This document shows, one piece after another, positions 19,179-28,208 of a stretch of DNA of 64,000 nt. The position numbers and the translations under genes were made by a program. Within the stretch, counting starts at the first letter, position 1, and the number at the start of each line of letters is the position of its first letter. The notes under the pieces were generated by a model that worked only from the letters and a program-made list of their open reading frames with translations, did no database searches and was not told where the DNA came from. This DNA is from CAMDHY01 sp046156265 (GTDB lineage: Bacteria; Pseudomonadota; Alphaproteobacteria; Rhizobiales; Segnochrobactraceae): contig NZ_JAWDIR010000033.1 in assembly GCF_046156265.1 (NCBI RefSeq), positions 62,001 through 126,000 of the forward strand, given 5' to 3'.

Positions 19179-20321
19179 TCAGCCCTCGTCGACCTCGACC
19201 CGCCGGTGCGTGTCCTGGGCGGCGAGGTGGAAGACGCGGCGGGGGACGAGGGCGCCCTGCTCGACCTCGCCGAGCGCCACCAGCCGGCCGGCGCAGGTGG
19301 CGTAGATCGTCTCGCCAAGCGGCGGCAGGTCGCGGCCGCGGACGATGATCGACTGGCCGCGCAGAAGCCGGCTCGCCTCGACGCGGTTGACGTCGAGCTC
19401 GAACATCTCGGCGAGCGCCGTGTCGACCGGGAGCATCAGCTCGGGCAGCGGCGGCGCGTCCTCGCGGCCCTCCGCGGAGGCGCGGACCTCGTCGAGGGTG
19501 ACGAAGTCCTCCTCGTCGAACGGGCCGACGGCGAGGCGGCGCAGCGCCGAAACGTGGCCATAGCAGCCGAGCATGCGGCCGAGGTCGCGGGCGATCGCGC
19601 GCACATAAGTGCCCTTGCCGCACTCGGTCTCGAGCTCGAGATGGTCGGCGTCGGGGACGCCGACGACCTCCAGGCTGTCGATCTCGACGATGCGCGACTT
19701 CATCTCGATCACCTCGCCCTCGCGGGCGAGGTCGTAGGCGCGCGCGCCGTCGATCTTGATGGCCGAATAGCGCGGCGGCACCTGTTCGACGCGACCGATG
19801 AAGGCGGGCAGCGCGGCCTCGACGGCGGCGACGTCCGGCCGCGCGTCGGAGGTGGCGACCACCTTGCCCTCGGCGTCGTCGGTGTCGGTCTCCGCACCCC
19901 AGCGGACGGTGAAGCGATAGACCTTGCGGCCCTCGAAGACGTAGGGGACGGTCTTCGTCGCCTCGCCGAAGGCGAGCGGCAGGCAGCCGGAGGCGAGCGG
20001 GTCGAGGGTGCCGGCGTGGCCGGCCTTGGCGGCGCCGTAGCAGCGCTTGACGATGCCGAGCGCCTCGGTGGAGGTCAGCCCGATCGGCTTGTCGAGGATC
20101 AGCCAGCCGTCGACGATGCGCTTCGGCCGCCTGCGCTGCTCGCGCTTCGGCCGGCGACGGTTCTGTCCGTCCTGGGCGCGGCCCTCGTCAGCCTGTTCGG
20201 TCCCGCTCCCAGCGTGCGCCTGCTCGCCTTCGCCGTGGGCAACGGCGTGATCGTCGCCGCCGTCACGCCCGGTCGTGTCGACGTGAGGCTGAGCCCCGGC
20301 CGCGGGTTCCTCAACGCTCAT
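19179..20321 (-). CDS. truB: tRNA pseudouridine-55 synthase TruB
   Basis: 380 residues from the ATG at 20321, which overlaps the rbfA stop by 11 bases. The first 68 residues are a polar, Gly/Asp/His-rich then Arg-rich extension that the usual 300-residue family lacks. The catalytic domain then follows: DGWLILDKPIGLTSTEA, GHAGTLDPLASGCLPL with the catalytic Asp, PPRYSAIKIDGARAYDLAREG, and a C-terminal PUA-like part. It converts U55 of the T-loop of most tRNAs to pseudouridine. Part of the rimP-pnp operon. Confidence 0.95.
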   Translation of the reverse strand: MSVEEPAAGAQPHVDTTGRDGGDDHAVAHGEGEQAHAGSGTEQADEGRAQDGQNRRRPKREQRRRPKRIVDGWLILDKPIGLTSTEALGIVKRCYGAAKAGHAGTLDPLASGCLPLAFGEATKTVPYVFEGRKVYRFTVRWGAETDTDDAEGKVVATSDARPDVAAVEAALPAFIGRVEQVPPRYSAIKIDGARAYDLAREGEVIEMKSRIVEIDSLEVVGVPDADHLELETECGKGTYVRAIARDLGRMLGCYGHVSALRRLAVGPFDEEDFVTLDEVRASAEGREDAPPLPELMLPVDTALAEMFELDVNRVEASRLLRGQSIIVRGRDLPPLGETIYATCAGRLVALGEVEQGALVPRRVFHLAAQDTHRRVEVDEG

Positions 20322-20739
20322 CGTCGTCTCCGTCGGCCGGTGCGGCGTCGATGTCGCGGCGGACCGTCGGGTCGCGCAGCAGGCCATCGATGCGGTTGTC
20401 GTCGTCGTAGCGGGTGTCGAGGCGGAAGCGCAGCTCCGGCACGAAGCGCAGGCCGGCCTGGCGTCCGACCATGCCCTTCAGCCGGCCGCGCGCGCCCTCG
20501 AGCGCCGCGAGCGTCGCCTCGACGTCGCGTCCGCCGAGCGGCATCACCAGCACGGTGGCATTCTTCAGGTCCGGGCTCATGCGCACCTCCGGGATGGTCA
20601 GCATCAGCCCGTCGAGGGCCGGCTCGTGGGACGTGCCGCGGGCGAGGATGTCGGCGATCGCATGGCGCACCGCCTCGGCGACGCGCAGCTGGCGCTGGGA
20701 CGGCATGCCCGCCCCCCGGTCGGAAGATGTCTTTCGCAT
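20311..20739 (-). CDS. rbfA: Ribosome-binding factor A
   Basis: 142 residues with the KH-type RbfA fold: SQRQLRVAEAVRHAIADILARG, LTIPEVRMSPDLKNATVLVMPLGG, VGRQAGLRFVPELRFRLDTRYDDDNRIDGLL. RbfA binds the 30S subunit near helix 1 of 16S rRNA and is needed for late maturation. A GGGAG site precedes the ATG at 20739; a second ATG at 20706 is possible. It lies 150 bases after infB and overlaps truB. Confidence 0.96.
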   Translation of the reverse strand: MRKTSSDRGAGMPSQRQLRVAEAVRHAIADILARGTSHEPALDGLMLTIPEVRMSPDLKNATVLVMPLGGRDVEATLAALEGARGRLKGMVGRQAGLRFVPELRFRLDTRYDDDNRIDGLLRDPTVRRDIDAAPADGDDDER

Positions 20740-20889
20740 GGATCCTGATCTCCCGGATCGGCCCCGGACTGGAACCGGGCGGATCCGAAACCTTCGCCCC
20801 CGGCGCCGAAGCGGCGGACCGGAAGGCGGCTCGGTGGACGGCGCGCGGACGGCGGACGGCGATCCGGAAGGACCGCCGTCCGAAGCCGA

Positions 20890-23733
20890 TTACAGCGTGC
20901 GCGCGATCTGCTCGACGCGGAAGCACTCGATGACGTCGCCGGGACGCATGTCCTGGTAGCCCTCAAACGCCATGCCGCACTCCTGGCCGGCGAGAACCTC
21001 GCGGGCATCGTCCTTGAAGCGCTTCAGCTGCGAGAGCTTGCCTTCGTGGATGACGACGCCCTCGCGGATGAGGCGGACCTGGGCGCCGCGCTCGACGGTG
21101 CCCTCGGTGACGCGGCAGCCGGCGACCTTGCCCACCTTCGTGACGTCGAAGACCTGCAGGATCTCGGCGTTGCCGAGGAAGGTCTCGCGCCGCTCCGGCG
21201 ACAAGAGGCCGGACATCGCCGCCTTCACGTCGTCCACGAGGTCGTAGATGACGTTGTAGTAGCGGATCTCGATGCCGTCGCGCTCGGCGAGGTCGCGCGC
21301 CTGCTTGTTGGCGCGGACGTTGAAGCCGATGATCGCCGCGTTCGAGGCGTTGGCGAGCGTCACGTCGGACTCGGTGATCGCACCGACGCCCGAGAGCAGC
21401 ACGCGGGCCGCCACCTCGGAGGTGCCGAGCTTGTCGAGCGCGCCGACGATCGCCTCGACCGAGCCCTGCACGTCGCCCTTGACGAGGAGGGTGAACTCCT
21501 TGCGGCCGGTCGACTTCAGCTGGCTCATCATGTCGGCGAGCGACGAGCGCAGGCCCGGCCGCGACGAAGCCTTGTCGCGACGGACGCGCTGGCGGTAGTC
21601 GGCGACCTCGCGGGCACGCGCCTCGTTCTCGACGACGGCGAAGCGGTCGCCCGCCTCCGGCGTCGCCTGGAAGCCGAGGACCTCGACCGGCATCGACGGG
21701 CCGGCTTCCTTCACCTGCTCGCCACGATCGTTGATGAGGGCGCGCACGCGGCCCCACTCGGCGCCGGCGATCAGCACGTCGCCGGGACGCACGGTGCCAC
21801 GCTGGACCAGGACGGTGGCAACGGGGCCACGGCCCTTGTCGAGCTTCGCCTCGATGACGATGCCCTCGGCCAGCACCGTCGGGTCGGCGCGCAGCTCGAG
21901 AACCTCGGTCTGCAGCAGGATCGCCTCGAGCAGCTTGTCGAGACCGGTCCCCTTCAGCGCCGAGACCTCGATTTCGAGGGTGTCGCCACCCATCGATTCG
22001 ACGACGATCTCGTGCTGCAGCAGGTCGGTGCGCACCCGCTCCGGGTTGGCGCCCGGCTTGTCCATCTTGTTGATCGCCACGATGATCGGCACGTGGGCCG
22101 CCCGCGCGTGGTTGATCGCCTCGATGGTCTGAGGCTTGACGCCGTCGTCCGCCGCCACCACCAGGATGACGATGTCCGTCGCCTTGGCGCCGCGGGCGCG
22201 CATCGCCGTGAAGGCGGCGTGGCCGGGGGTGTCGATGAAGGTGATCTTGCCGCCGTTCTTCTCGACCTGGTAGGCGCCGATGTGCTGGGTGATGCCACCC
22301 GCCTCGCCGCTCACCACGCTCGTGTTGCGGATGGCGTCGAGCAGCGACGTCTTGCCGTGGTCGACGTGGCCCATGATGGTCACGACCGGCGGACGCGGCG
22401 GGCCGTCGCTGTTGTCGGCGATCTCCGAGAACAGGCCGTCCTCGACGTCGGACTCCGACACGCGCTTCACCGTGTGGCCGAGTTCCTCGGCCAGCAGCTG
22501 GGCGGTGTCGGCGTCGATGACGTCGGTGATCTTCAGCATCTGCCCCTGCTTCATCAGGAGCTTGATGACGTCGACGCCGCGCTCGGCCATGCGGTTGGCG
22601 AGCTCCTGGATGGAGATCGTCTCCGGCAGGATCACCTCGCGGCTGATCTTCTCGCGCGGGCCGGTGTTCATCGCCCGCTTCTGCTTCTCGACGCGCCGGC
22701 GCATGGCGGCGAGCGAGCGCGAGCGGCCGTCGTCACCTTCCAGCGCCTTCACGATGGTGAGGCGTGTGCGGCGGCGATCGTCGGTCTTCGGCGCGGGCTT
22801 GGCGACGACGGCGCCCTTCGGACGCTTCACCGCCGTCAGTGCCTTCGCCTTGCTCTCGGCCTCGGTCTCGTCGGGCGTCAGCGGCGCACGGCGGGCAGCG
22901 GCCACCACCTCGGGAGAGGCGGGCGTCGGCACGGCGACGGGGGCCGGCTCAGGCTCGGGCTCCGGATCCGGGTTGCGGCCGGCGGCGATGTCGGCCGCAC
23001 GGCGCGCCTCGTTCTCCTGCTGGCGCAGCGCCTCTTCCTCGGCGCGGCGGCGCTCGGCCTCCTCGCGCTCGCGGCGCAGCCGCTCGAGCTCCTCGCGCTC
23101 GCGCTTCGCCTCTTCCTCGGCGCGCTTGCGGTCCTCGACCTCGCGCAGGCGGGCCTCGGCGAGCGCCTGGGTGCGGGCGCCGATCTCTTCCTGGGTGAGG
23201 GTGCGGTGGACGACGCGGCCGCGCTGGTCGGTCGGCCGCGGCCGCTCGGCCGGCGTCGTCGACATCGGCGCGCGGGTGGAGGCGGTCGGCGCGGACGGAG
23301 CCGGCCGGGCCGGGGCCGCAGTCGCCGTCACGGTGGGAGCCGGACGCGGCGCGGCTACTGGTGCAGCGGCCGGGGCAGGCTTCGCGGCGACGGTGGCGGC
23401 AGCGGGTGCCGGCGGCGCGGCGACCACCGGCTTGGCGACCGTGACCGGCTTCGGAGCGGCCACCGGGGCGGCAGCGACGGGCGCGGCCGGGCGCGGGGCC
23501 TCGACGCGCGGCTCCGGTGCCGGCGCGGCGTCCTCGGTCTGACCGGGCACGTGGCCGGGCTCGCCCGGCAGGGCGATGCGCCGCTTCTTCTTCTCGACCA
23601 CCACGGCCTTGGTGCGACCGTGGCTGAAGCTCTGGCGGACTGTGCCCTGCTCGACCGACGGCCGGCGCAAGGAGAAGGTCTTCTTGCGCTCGACGCTGAG
23701 GGTCTTCTCGCCGTGGTCGTTGGTATCGTTCAT
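20890..23733 (-). CDS. infB: Translation initiation factor IF-2
   Basis: 947 residues. Residues 1-60 are the alphaproteobacterial N-terminal segment with the IF2-associated signature (KTLSVERKKTFSLRRPSVEQGTV in two short runs), followed by a long Pro/Ala-rich and then Arg/Glu coiled region. The GTPase core has GHVDHGKTS (G1, near 453), DTPGHAAF (G3) and NKMD (G4). Domains III and IV, which bind fMet-tRNA, close the protein. It places initiator tRNA on the 30S subunit. Fourth gene of the operon, after nusA and ylxR. Confidence 0.98.
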   Translation of the reverse strand: MNDTNDHGEKTLSVERKKTFSLRRPSVEQGTVRQSFSHGRTKAVVVEKKKRRIALPGEPGHVPGQTEDAAPAPEPRVEAPRPAAPVAAAPVAAPKPVTVAKPVVAAPPAPAAATVAAKPAPAAAPVAAPRPAPTVTATAAPARPAPSAPTASTRAPMSTTPAERPRPTDQRGRVVHRTLTQEEIGARTQALAEARLREVEDRKRAEEEAKREREELERLRREREEAERRRAEEEALRQQENEARRAADIAAGRNPDPEPEPEPAPVAVPTPASPEVVAAARRAPLTPDETEAESKAKALTAVKRPKGAVVAKPAPKTDDRRRTRLTIVKALEGDDGRSRSLAAMRRRVEKQKRAMNTGPREKISREVILPETISIQELANRMAERGVDVIKLLMKQGQMLKITDVIDADTAQLLAEELGHTVKRVSESDVEDGLFSEIADNSDGPPRPPVVTIMGHVDHGKTSLLDAIRNTSVVSGEAGGITQHIGAYQVEKNGGKITFIDTPGHAAFTAMRARGAKATDIVILVVAADDGVKPQTIEAINHARAAHVPIIVAINKMDKPGANPERVRTDLLQHEIVVESMGGDTLEIEVSALKGTGLDKLLEAILLQTEVLELRADPTVLAEGIVIEAKLDKGRGPVATVLVQRGTVRPGDVLIAGAEWGRVRALINDRGEQVKEAGPSMPVEVLGFQATPEAGDRFAVVENEARAREVADYRQRVRRDKASSRPGLRSSLADMMSQLKSTGRKEFTLLVKGDVQGSVEAIVGALDKLGTSEVAARVLLSGVGAITESDVTLANASNAAIIGFNVRANKQARDLAERDGIEIRYYNVIYDLVDDVKAAMSGLLSPERRETFLGNAEILQVFDVTKVGKVAGCRVTEGTVERGAQVRLIREGVVIHEGKLSQLKRFKDDAREVLAGQECGMAFEGYQDMRPGDVIECFRVEQIARTL

Positions 23734-24029
23734 GCCGTCTTCAGTCCCGTCGGCGCCCGAGGCACCATCTCGAATTCGTCTCGCGACCCGCCGGCCGCCC
23801 GGTGGACGGCCGCGGCGCGGTCGTCCGAAACTTCAGTGCGCGGGTTACTGCCGCGCCGGTACGCCCGGCCTCGCGATCGGCGACGCCCATGCACCGTCCC
23901 GGCGCGATCCGCGCCGGTGCCAAGTGGTGGGCGCGAACTGCGCCCCGCCAACGTTCTGGCGCGGGGTCTGCCGCGCCGATGCGCCCGACCGGGCGCCGGC
24001 CCCGTTTCGGGGCGCGCCACGAGCAACGC
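23734..24029. other. Spacer between the YlxR-like gene and infB
   Basis: 296 bases inside the operon with no supportable gene; translations in both directions are Arg/Pro/Gly-rich. No clear promoter or terminator was found. Confidence 0.4.
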
Positions 24030-24647
24030 TTACGCGATGTCCGTGATGCTCGGTCCGCGGTAGCGCACAAGCGCAGACGCGCACGCCAGGAAGCCGTTGC
24101 CGGCCGGTCCCGCGAGCACCGCAGCATGTATCACATTTGTCAGACCCAATGCCAAACCCATTTGGTCAGACGAGAACAGACGTACAACCGGCAGCCCGTC
24201 GGGCGTGCCGAAGCGTCGCACGATGGCCGAGGTGAGCTTGCGGGTGCCGTCCTCGGCCGCGTCGCTCGCCTCCACCAGCATCGCCGCCTCGCCGGACCCG
24301 ATCGCCGCCTCCACCTTGGTGAAGCCGGTGACGAGCGACCCGGCCTTGCGGGCGAGCGACAGCGCCGACAGTGCCGCCACCTCCATCATTGTCTCGACGC
24401 GTCCGGCGAGATCCGGCGCGACCGTGACGCTCTGCTTGAAGCCGCGCGCAAACAGGCGTTTGCGCTCGGCTTCCGCCACCGCCTCCCGCGTCGCCGTCAC
24501 CCAGACGCCGCGGCCCGGCAGCACCCGCTTCAGATCGGCGACGACCGTGTCGTCGGGCCCGAGCACGAAGCGCACGAGTTCGGCTGTCGGCCGCACCTCG
24601 CGGCTGACCAGACACTGTCGCTCCGTCGGCTCGCTGCGGCGCGGCAT
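24030..24647 (-). CDS. YlxR (DUF448) - L7Ae-like RNA-binding protein
   Basis: 205 residues made of two parts. Residues 1-85 are the YlxR/DUF448 domain (RQCLVSREVRPTAELVRFVLGPD and VLPGRGVWVT). Residues about 90-195 look like an L7Ae/L30e/S12e-type domain (ALSLARKAGSLVTGFTKVEAAI, LVEASDAAEDG, TNVIHAAVLAG). This fusion is common between nusA and infB in alphaproteobacteria. YlxR of Bacillus and Thermotoga-type bacteria binds RNase P RNA or influences transcription; the role here is unproven. It starts 22 bases after the nusA stop. Confidence 0.9.
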   Translation of the reverse strand: MPRRSEPTERQCLVSREVRPTAELVRFVLGPDDTVVADLKRVLPGRGVWVTATREAVAEAERKRLFARGFKQSVTVAPDLAGRVETMMEVAALSALSLARKAGSLVTGFTKVEAAIGSGEAAMLVEASDAAEDGTRKLTSAIVRRFGTPDGLPVVRLFSSDQMGLALGLTNVIHAAVLAGPAGNGFLACASALVRYRGPSITDIA

Positions 24648-24669
24648 CCGTCGTGAGGTCCCGTCCGGC

Positions 24670-26268
24670 TCACGCCTCCGGCTCTTCCCCGGCGGTCTCC
24701 TCGGTCTCGGCCTCCACCTCGTCGGCCTCGATCCAGCCGGCCGCCAGACGGGCCTGCATGATGATCTCCTCCGCCTCGGCGCGCGACAGCTCCTGCTCGG
24801 TCAGCACGCCGGGGTGGCGGACGACTTCGCCGAGCTTGCGCTCGGTCCAGCCAACGAGGTCGTCGGTGGCGCAGCCGGCGAGGTCCTCGACGGTTTTGAT
24901 GTCGCCCTTGCCGAACGCCACCAGCATCAGGGTGGTGACGCCAGGGATCGTCTTCAGCTCGTCCTCGACGCCGAGCGCGCGGCGCTCCTCGTCGAGACCG
25001 CGCTCGATCTCCTCGAGATAGTCGCGGGCGCGGGCCTGGATCTCTTCCGCCGTGCCCTCGTCGAAGCCCTCGATGGTGGCGATTTCGTTGAGCTCGACGT
25101 AGGCGACCTCCTCCACCGAGGTGAAGCCCTCGGCGGCGAGCAGCTGGCCGACCACCTCGTCGACGTTGAGCGCCTCGACGAACAGCTGCGTGCGCTCCAG
25201 GAACTCCTTCTGGCGACGCTCGCTCTCCTCCTGCTCGGTGAGGATGTCGATGTCCCAGCCGGTCAGCTGCGAGGCGAGGCGGACGTTCTGGCCGCGACGG
25301 CCGATGGCGAGCGACAGCTGGTCGTCCGGCACCACCACCTCGATGCGCTCGGCGTCCTCGTCGAGCACCACCTTGGCGACCTCGGCCGGCTGCAGGGCGT
25401 TGACGATGAAGGTGGCGGCGTCGGGGTTCCAGGGGATGATGTCGATCTTCTCGCCCTGCAGCTCCTGCACCACCGCCTGGACGCGGCTGCCGCGCATGCC
25501 GACGCAGGCGCCGACCGGGTCGATCGAGGATTCCCGCGAGTAGACGGCGATCTTGGCGCGCGAGCCCGGATCGCGGGCGACCGACTTCACCTCGATGATG
25601 CCGTCGTAGATCTCCGGCACTTCCTGGGCGAACAGCTTCGCCATGAACTGCGGATGGGTGCGCGACAGGAAGATCTGCGGCCCGCGCTGCTCGCGGCGGA
25701 CGTCGTAGACATAGGCGCGGATGCGGTCGCCGGGGCGGAAGGTCTCGCGCGGGATGAGTTCGTCGCGGCGCACGATCGCCTCGCCACGGCCGAGGTCGAC
25801 GATGACGTTGCCGTACTCGGCGCGCTTGACGGTACCGGAGACGATGTCGCCGATGCGGTCCTTGAACTCGTCGAACTGGCGGTCGCGCTCGGCCTCGCGC
25901 ACCTTCTGGACGATCACCTGCTTGGCCGACTGGGCGGCGATGCGGCCGAAGTCCATCGGCGGCAGCGGCTCGGCGATGTAGTCGCCGATCTGGGCGGCCG
26001 GGTTGCGGGCGCGCGCCTCGGCGAGGTCGATGTCGGTGGCCGGATTCTCGATCTGCTCCAGCACCTGCAGCAGGCGCTGCAGCCGGATCTCGCCGGTGCG
26101 CGGGTTGATCTCGGCGCGCACCTCGGTCTCGGAGCCGTAACGCGAGCGCGCCGCCTTCTGGATGGCGTCCTCCATCGCCGCGATGACGATGCCGCGGTCG
26201 ATCGATTTCTCGCGGGCGACCGCGTCGGCGATCTGCAGGAGCTCGAGGCGGTTGGCGCTGACAGCCAT
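24670..26268 (-). CDS. nusA: Transcription elongation factor NusA
   Basis: 532 residues. The order is an N-terminal RNA-polymerase-binding domain (VSANRLELLQIADAVAREKSIDRG), an S1 domain (GDIVSGTVKRAEYGNVIVDLG), two KH domains (VGACVGMRGSRVQAVVQEL; LAIGRRGQNVRLASQLTGW), and an acidic C-terminal region with two helix-hairpin-helix-like repeats (IEGFDEGTAEEIQARAR; VEDLAGCATDDLVGW). NusA modulates pausing, termination and antitermination, and in E. coli represses its own operon through leader terminators. This is relevant to the terminator ahead of rimP here. Confidence 0.97.
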   Translation of the reverse strand: MAVSANRLELLQIADAVAREKSIDRGIVIAAMEDAIQKAARSRYGSETEVRAEINPRTGEIRLQRLLQVLEQIENPATDIDLAEARARNPAAQIGDYIAEPLPPMDFGRIAAQSAKQVIVQKVREAERDRQFDEFKDRIGDIVSGTVKRAEYGNVIVDLGRGEAIVRRDELIPRETFRPGDRIRAYVYDVRREQRGPQIFLSRTHPQFMAKLFAQEVPEIYDGIIEVKSVARDPGSRAKIAVYSRESSIDPVGACVGMRGSRVQAVVQELQGEKIDIIPWNPDAATFIVNALQPAEVAKVVLDEDAERIEVVVPDDQLSLAIGRRGQNVRLASQLTGWDIDILTEQEESERRQKEFLERTQLFVEALNVDEVVGQLLAAEGFTSVEEVAYVELNEIATIEGFDEGTAEEIQARARDYLEEIERGLDEERRALGVEDELKTIPGVTTLMLVAFGKGDIKTVEDLAGCATDDLVGWTERKLGEVVRHPGVLTEQELSRAEAEEIIMQARLAAGWIEADEVEAETEETAGEEPEA

Positions 26269-26318
26269 GGCATTTCTCTCCGTGGGGACGTGTCCCTCAG
26301 GTGTCTTCTCGGGTGGTC

Positions 26319-27014
26319 TCAGTCGTCGTCCCGGGTCTTATCCCCGGCTTCGTCCGCCTGGTCCGCCGCCGCCTGCGCCTTGAGGGCGTCGGCGATCAGC
26401 GCGTCGGTGAGGACGAGACGTGCCTCGCCGACGTCTTCGAGGTTGAGCCAGACCGGCTCGCCGGGCTCCGCCGGCCTCTGCTTTGCCTTCGCGACGCGGG
26501 CACCGGGCTTCGGCGGCGTCTTCACTTCGGGCTCCGGCAACAGCGCGAAACGGCCGCCGTCGAGGCCGCCGAGCACGCCGCGGAAGCGCTTGCGCCCCTC
26601 CGGCGTCGCCACCGCGAGCTCGATCTTGGCGACGTGGCCGGCCCAGCGCTCGAAGTCGGAGCGGCGAACCAGCGGCCGGTCGATGCCGGGCGAGGAGACC
26701 TCGAGGTGGTAGGCGCGGTCGATCGGGTCGTCGACGTCGAGCGCCGGCGAGACCATGCGGCTCACCTCCTCGCACTCGTCGACACCCATGGTGCCGTCGG
26801 CGCGCTCGGCCATGATCTGCAGGGTGCAGCCGTTCTGGCTCGAGACGCGGACGCGAACGAGGCGGAAGCCGAGGTCGACGACGACCGGCTCGACGATCGC
26901 GGCGACGCGCGCATCGAGGCCGCGCTCCGTCACCACGCGCGGTTCGCGCAGCAGGTCCGTCAGGGAATCCTGTGTCGCGGCGGCAGTGTCGGTGATGGTG
27001 TCCGTCTCAGCCAA
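26319..27014 (-). CDS. rimP: Ribosome maturation factor RimP
   Basis: 231 residues from a TTG at 27014; no ATG or GTG is in frame near the family N-terminus, and GGAG sits six bases before the TTG, so this rare start is favoured. The protein shows VEPVVVDLGFRLVRVRV, LQIMAERADGTMGVDECEEVSRMVSPALDV and YHLEVSSPGIDRPLV, all RimP signatures, with an Ala/Lys-rich C-terminal tail. RimP assists 30S assembly before S12 joins. It is the first gene of the operon, 50 bases before nusA, and lies 33 bases behind an intrinsic terminator. Confidence 0.95.
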   Translation of the reverse strand: MAETDTITDTAAATQDSLTDLLREPRVVTERGLDARVAAIVEPVVVDLGFRLVRVRVSSQNGCTLQIMAERADGTMGVDECEEVSRMVSPALDVDDPIDRAYHLEVSSPGIDRPLVRRSDFERWAGHVAKIELAVATPEGRKRFRGVLGGLDGGRFALLPEPEVKTPPKPGARVAKAKQRPAEPGEPVWLNLEDVGEARLVLTDALIADALKAQAAADQADEAGDKTRDDD

Positions 27015-27047
27015 GTCGGGCTCCGGTACGGTCCCGTCCGGCTAAGC

Positions 27048-27081
27048 AAAAAAGAGCGGGTTCCGGGGGCGGAACCCACTC
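27048..27081 (-). terminator. Intrinsic terminator ahead of rimP (possible attenuator)
   Basis: On the minus strand a 12-bp stem (27070-27081 with 27054-27065, one G-U pair) around a 4-base loop is followed directly by TTTTTT (27048-27053). It lies about 100 bases past the LysR stop and only 33 bases before the rimP start. That leaves no room for a promoter between terminator and gene, so it either ends the LysR transcript, attenuates the rimP operon, or both. Confidence 0.85.
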
Positions 27082-27125
27082 TCCTCCGATCCGATCCGGA
27101 TCCGAACGAGATGATGGATAACGTC

Positions 27126-27154
27126 TGCATAGTCGCAAAGTCGTGAAAACACAA
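27126..27154 (-). promoter_or_regulatory. Probable promoter of the rimP-pnp operon
   Basis: On the minus strand TTGTGT (27149-27154), exactly 17 bases, TATGCA (27126-27131), in the A+T-rich gap between the LysR stop and the terminator hairpin. Transcription would start near 27119 and pass through the terminator before rimP. Confidence 0.5.
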
Positions 27155-27183
27155 GCCGTCCGGCAAATCGGCTCAACGGCGGC

Positions 27184-28092
27184 TCATGCGCCGGGCATGG
27201 ACTGCGCGACCGTCGCCTGCGCCTCGGCGATCAGCCAGTCGCGCAGGAAGCGGACGGCCGGCAGGTCGTCGCCGCGGTCGGGGCAGACGACGTAATAGGC
27301 GTGGCCGCTCGGCACGATGTCGTCGCACGGCGCCACCAGCCGCCCGGCCGCGAGGTCTTCGCCGATCAGGTTGATGTCGGCGGCGAGCACGCCGCGGCCC
27401 GCCTCGGCCGCCCGCAGCGCCATGTCGAGCACGTCGAAGCTCGAGCCGCGCTCGACGTCGAAGCTGCCGCCGGACCAGCCGTCGACGAACATCCGCCAGT
27501 CGGCATAGTCCGCCGCACCGTGCAGCAGCGGCAGTCGCGCGAGCGTCGCCGCGGTCCACGGACGGGGATTGGCGAGGAGCAGCGACGGCGCGCAAACCGG
27601 CGTCAGTTGCTCGACCATCAGCAGGGATGCCTCCTCCTCGGGAAACGCCCCGCGCCCGACGCGGATGCCGACGTCGTGCTCGACGTCGTCCGGCTGCATG
27701 TTGTGCCAGAGGATGTCGACGTGCAGCCGCACCTCCGGATGCGCCGCCTCGAAGCGGTGCAGCCGCGGCCACAGCCAGCGCACGCCGATCGAGGGCAGTG
27801 CGCGGAGCCTGAGCGAGTTCTTCTCGCGCGTCAGCCGCTCGATCGTCTCGCCGATGCGTTCGAACGAGGCCGACAGCGCCGCTGCGAGGGTCCGCCCGGC
27901 CGGGGTGATGGCGACGCCGCGATGGACGCGGCGCACCAGCGGCAGGCCGAGTTCGTCCTCCAGGGTGCGCAAATGGCGGCTGACGGCGCTCTGGGTGACG
28001 TGCAGCTCATCGGCCGCCCGCGTCACGCTGGCGAGCCGGGCCGTCGCTTCGAAGGCCCTGAGCGCCGTCAGCGAAGGCAGCCGTTTCGCCAT
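27184..28092 (-). CDS. LysR-family transcriptional regulator (GcvA-like)
   Basis: 302 residues from the ATG at 28092. The N-terminal winged helix-turn-helix is typical: LPSLTALRAFEATARLASVTRAADELHVTQSAVSRHLRTLEDELG (in segments), followed by the linker helix and a periplasmic-binding-like sensor domain (LRLRALPSIGVRWLWPRLHRF; DVGIRVGRG; GRGVLAADINLIGEDLAAGRL). The sensor's first strand and FLRDWL ending resemble the GcvA/AmpR subgroup. It is divergent from the small DUF1127 gene at 28209, with a T-N11-A element between them, so that gene is a likely target. Confidence 0.9.
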   Translation of the reverse strand: MAKRLPSLTALRAFEATARLASVTRAADELHVTQSAVSRHLRTLEDELGLPLVRRVHRGVAITPAGRTLAAALSASFERIGETIERLTREKNSLRLRALPSIGVRWLWPRLHRFEAAHPEVRLHVDILWHNMQPDDVEHDVGIRVGRGAFPEEEASLLMVEQLTPVCAPSLLLANPRPWTAATLARLPLLHGAADYADWRMFVDGWSGGSFDVERGSSFDVLDMALRAAEAGRGVLAADINLIGEDLAAGRLVAPCDDIVPSGHAYYVVCPDRGDDLPAVRFLRDWLIAEAQATVAQSMPGA

Positions 28093-28128
28093 CGAAACTT
28101 CTCCGCTTTCATCATGAGTTTTCCGCAC

Positions 28129-28143
28129 GTTTGCGGTGCGAAC
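28129..28143. promoter_or_regulatory. Possible LysR operator (T-N11-A repeat)
   Basis: GTTTGCGGTGCGAAC is an imperfect inverted repeat with the T-N11-A geometry favoured by LysR-type regulators, lying between the LysR gene and the DUF1127 gene, upstream of the latter's promoter-like hexamers. Confidence 0.45.
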
Positions 28144-28150
28144 TACTCGT

Positions 28151-28179
28151 TTGTGGGAGCTCGGGCCGCCGCCTACATA
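28151..28179 (+). promoter_or_regulatory. Possible promoter of the DUF1127 gene
   Basis: TTGTGG (28151-28156), 17 bases, TACATA (28174-28179), about 30 bases before the start at 28209. Confidence 0.45.
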
Positions 28180-28208
28180 CAATCCGAAATCCAATCGGAA
28201 CACCAATC

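Noticed and set aside
21046..24063. A plus-strand frame of about 1000 codons opposite infB
   Set aside because: It is antisense to infB, Asp/Leu/Arg-rich with no domain; long antisense frames are expected in this high-GC codon usage.
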